From JAYENK01 sp034722035 (lineage in GTDB: Bacteria; Patescibacteriota; Patescibacteriia; Patescibacteriales; UBA12075), in NCBI GenBank assembly GCA_034722035.1, contig JAYENK010000009.1, forward strand, positions 1-23,286: DNA of 23,286 nucleotides, written 5' to 3'. The notes under the pieces were generated by a model. That model worked only from the letters and a program-made list of their open reading frames with translations, was not told the origin of the DNA and made no database searches. Of the stretch, positions 22,071 through 23,286 are shown piece after piece (position 1 is the stretch's first letter; every line of letters starts with the position of its first letter). Made by a program: the position numbers and the translations under genes.

Positions 22071-22114
22071 TTATTTAATATATAATGCGAATTCGCTATA
22101 TTTGCATTAAATAA
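22071..22114 (+). repeat. Inverted repeat filling the atpB-atpE spacer
   Basis: A perfect 9-bp arm TTATTTAAT (22071-22079) / ATTAAATAA (22106-22114) encloses the palindrome GCGAATTCGC (22087-22096) flanked by TATA on both sides. It begins right after the atpB stop and ends 4 bases before the atpE ATG. It lacks a T tract after the GC part, so it is probably a processing or translation-control structure, not a terminator. Confidence 0.55.
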
Positions 22115-22118
22115 ATTT

Positions 22119-22331
22119 ATGGAAAATGTAATGTTAGCTAAAGCTTTAGCAATTGGTATTGGCTCTATTGGACCGGCTATCGGAATTGGTCTTATCGGTA
22201 TGAAGGCAATGGAGGCGATTGGTCGTAACCCGGAAGCTGCCGGTAAGATTTTAGTACCAATGCTTTTGGTTTCCGCTTTTGCAGAAGCAATTGCAATTTA
22301 CGCACTTGTTATCGCTTTTGGAATCAAGTAA
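22119..22331 (+). CDS. atpE: F0F1 ATP synthase subunit c
   Basis: The 70-residue proteolipid that forms the rotor ring. Two membrane helices (about 4-32 and 44-68) are joined by the conserved RNPE loop (36-39). The ion-binding carboxylate is Glu56 in SAFAEAIAIYALV. The residues that define sodium-specific rings, a Gln in helix 1 and a Ser/Thr after the Glu, are replaced here (Ile23 at the helix 1 site and Ala57 next to Glu56), so the ring most likely binds protons. The spacers on both sides carry hairpins, as could be expected if this highly expressed subunit is controlled separately from its neighbours. Confidence 0.96.
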   Translation: MENVMLAKALAIGIGSIGPAIGIGLIGMKAMEAIGRNPEAAGKILVPMLLVSAFAEAIAIYALVIAFGIK

Positions 22332-22346
22332 TGATTTTACGGACTG

Positions 22347-22369
22347 CCCTGATTTTTTTAAAATTAGGG
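22347..22369 (+). promoter_or_regulatory. Hairpin in the atpE-atpF spacer
   Basis: CCCTGATTTT (22347-22356) pairs with AAAATTAGGG (22360-22369) over 10 bp with one G-T pair and a TTT loop. There is no T tract after it, so it is more likely an mRNA stability or processing element than a terminator. The remaining spacer (22370-22429) is AT-rich and shows nothing else clear. Confidence 0.45.
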
Positions 22370-22429
22370 TAGAGGCAAGATTATTAAAATGAATTATGAA
22401 CAATGAATTCTTAATTTTTAATTAACGAT

Positions 22430-22918
22430 ATGGATACTTTAATTGAAACATTTCACATCGATATAAAGCTTTTGCTTGCGCAGATGATAAATTTTGCGAT
22501 TGTTATTTCGGTATTATATTTTTTTGCACTTAAACCTTTGACTAAGGTTATGAAAGATAGAACGGAACGAATCGAAAAATCCTTGGAAGACGCCAAGAAA
22601 ATTGATGAAAAATTAGAAAAAGCCGAAGAAGCCTATATTGAGAAATTAAACCAAGCCAAAAAAGAAGCTGGACTTATCCTGGAAAAGGCTGGAGAGCAGG
22701 TTGAAGAAAAGCGGGAAGCAATGATAAAAAAAGCGAAAGAAGATATCGGCCAGATTATTAATGAAGGTAAAGAAAAAAATCAGAAAGAAAAAGAAATTAC
22801 GCTTAAAGAAATAAAAAGTGAAGTGGCTGATTTAGTTACATTGGCGATGGAAAAAGTTTTGGATAAAAAAATGGATGCAAAAAAAGATAAAGAGCTTATT
22901 AGAAAAGCTATAAAATAA
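22430..22918 (+). CDS. atpF: F0F1 ATP synthase subunit b
   Basis: The peripheral stalk subunit that joins F0 to F1. One N-terminal membrane helix (about 13-34, QMINFAIVISVLYFFALKPL) is followed by a long, highly charged coiled coil (about 40-150) rich in Glu and Lys, as in all b subunits. The 162 residues match the usual length. It lies between atpE and atpH in the standard order and only one b-type gene is present here. Confidence 0.95.
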   Translation: MDTLIETFHIDIKLLLAQMINFAIVISVLYFFALKPLTKVMKDRTERIEKSLEDAKKIDEKLEKAEEAYIEKLNQAKKEAGLILEKAGEQVEEKREAMIKKAKEDIGQIINEGKEKNQKEKEITLKEIKSEVADLVTLAMEKVLDKKMDAKKDKELIRKAIK

Positions 22919-22935
22919 AATTATAGATAATATTA

Positions 22936-23286
22936 ATGAAAATTACTGCCAAACAATACGCCCAAAGTTTATATGAAAGTATAAAGAATCAAGATAAGCA
23001 AGCAAGCAAAAAGACAATTGCGGAATTTGTTAAGATTTTATTGCGCAATAATGATTTAAAAAAAATTGAAAAAATAATTGTGAAGTTTAAAAAGATATAT
23101 AATAAAGAACAGGGAATTGTTGAAACAGAAATTACTTGCGCCTTTAAGCTTGATGATGGGGTTTTGTCAGATCTAAAAAAATATATTAAAAATATATCAA
23201 ATGCAAATATAGTCAATGTTGGGAAAAATATAGATAAAGATTTGATTGGTGGTATTATTATTAAATATGATGATAAAATATTGGAT
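22936..23286 (+). CDS. atpH: F0F1 ATP synthase subunit delta, cut by the window end
   Basis: The frame opens at an ATG 17 bases after atpF and stays open to the last base (117 codons). The start MKITAKQYAQSLYESI is typical of delta/OSCP subunits (YA.aLye), which link the peripheral stalk to the top of F1. The final residues, GGIIIKYDDKILD, match the conserved region near the C terminus (GG..i..gd...D), so most of the protein is present. It is somewhat short and Lys-rich. The alpha, gamma, beta and epsilon genes should follow outside the window. Confidence 0.88.
   Translation, partial: MKITAKQYAQSLYESIKNQDKQASKKTIAEFVKILLRNNDLKKIEKIIVKFKKIYNKEQGIVETEITCAFKLDDGVLSDLKKYIKNISNANIVNVGKNIDKDLIGGIIIKYDDKILD

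Overview
The window looks like a chromosomal piece of a Candidate Phyla Radiation (Patescibacteria, Parcubacteria/Falkowbacteria-like) bacterium. The signs are AT-rich DNA, tightly packed genes all on the + strand, many small membrane proteins and secreted proteins with no recognisable family, and no Shine-Dalgarno-like sequence before any start I checked. TGA is used as a stop (patatin gene, AtpZ-like gene), so the recoded-TGA lineages (Gracilibacteria/Absconditabacteria) are unlikely. No rRNA, tRNA, CRISPR array, insertion sequence or phage gene was seen. The lineage is inferred from gene content and style, not from a marker phylogeny.

Layout. (1) 1-2717: tail of a surface-type protein, then a VirD4/TraD-like membrane-anchored ATPase. 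(2) 2826-3491: a single unknown acidic protein behind its own promoter. (3) 3609-8769: a probable operon of dnaX, a patatin-like phospholipase, an unknown anchored extracytoplasmic protein, a 60-residue membrane protein and an SPFH/prohibitin-like protein that contains a 10-base assembly gap. (4) 8851-11942: two tandem HIT proteins, RecQ and a 43-residue membrane peptide, ended by a clear terminator at 12051-12079. (5) 12084-13363: a self-contained transcription unit for one secreted surface protein. (6) 13413-19647: a cysteine-rich lipoprotein behind a promoter that predicts a leaderless mRNA, a small membrane protein, a second lipoprotein, a large membrane protein, rsmI, metG, a CvpA-like protein and two small proteins. 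(7) 19665-20796: a hairpin, tatD, a probably frameshifted small gene and a terminator. (8) 20807-23286: a strong promoter, a terminator-like hairpin inside the leader, then the F-type ATP synthase operon (AtpZ-like, atpB, atpE, atpF, atpH), cut off by the window end.

Together the genes cover DNA replication and repair (DnaX, RecQ), translation (MetRS, RsmI), energy conversion (F0F1 ATPase) and a large share of envelope functions without known families. The most unusual points are the six-module cysteine-rich lipoprotein, a HIT paralogue whose third motif histidine is tryptophan, the lack of Shine-Dalgarno sites combined with A-rich or absent leaders, and the possible attenuator ahead of the ATP synthase genes.
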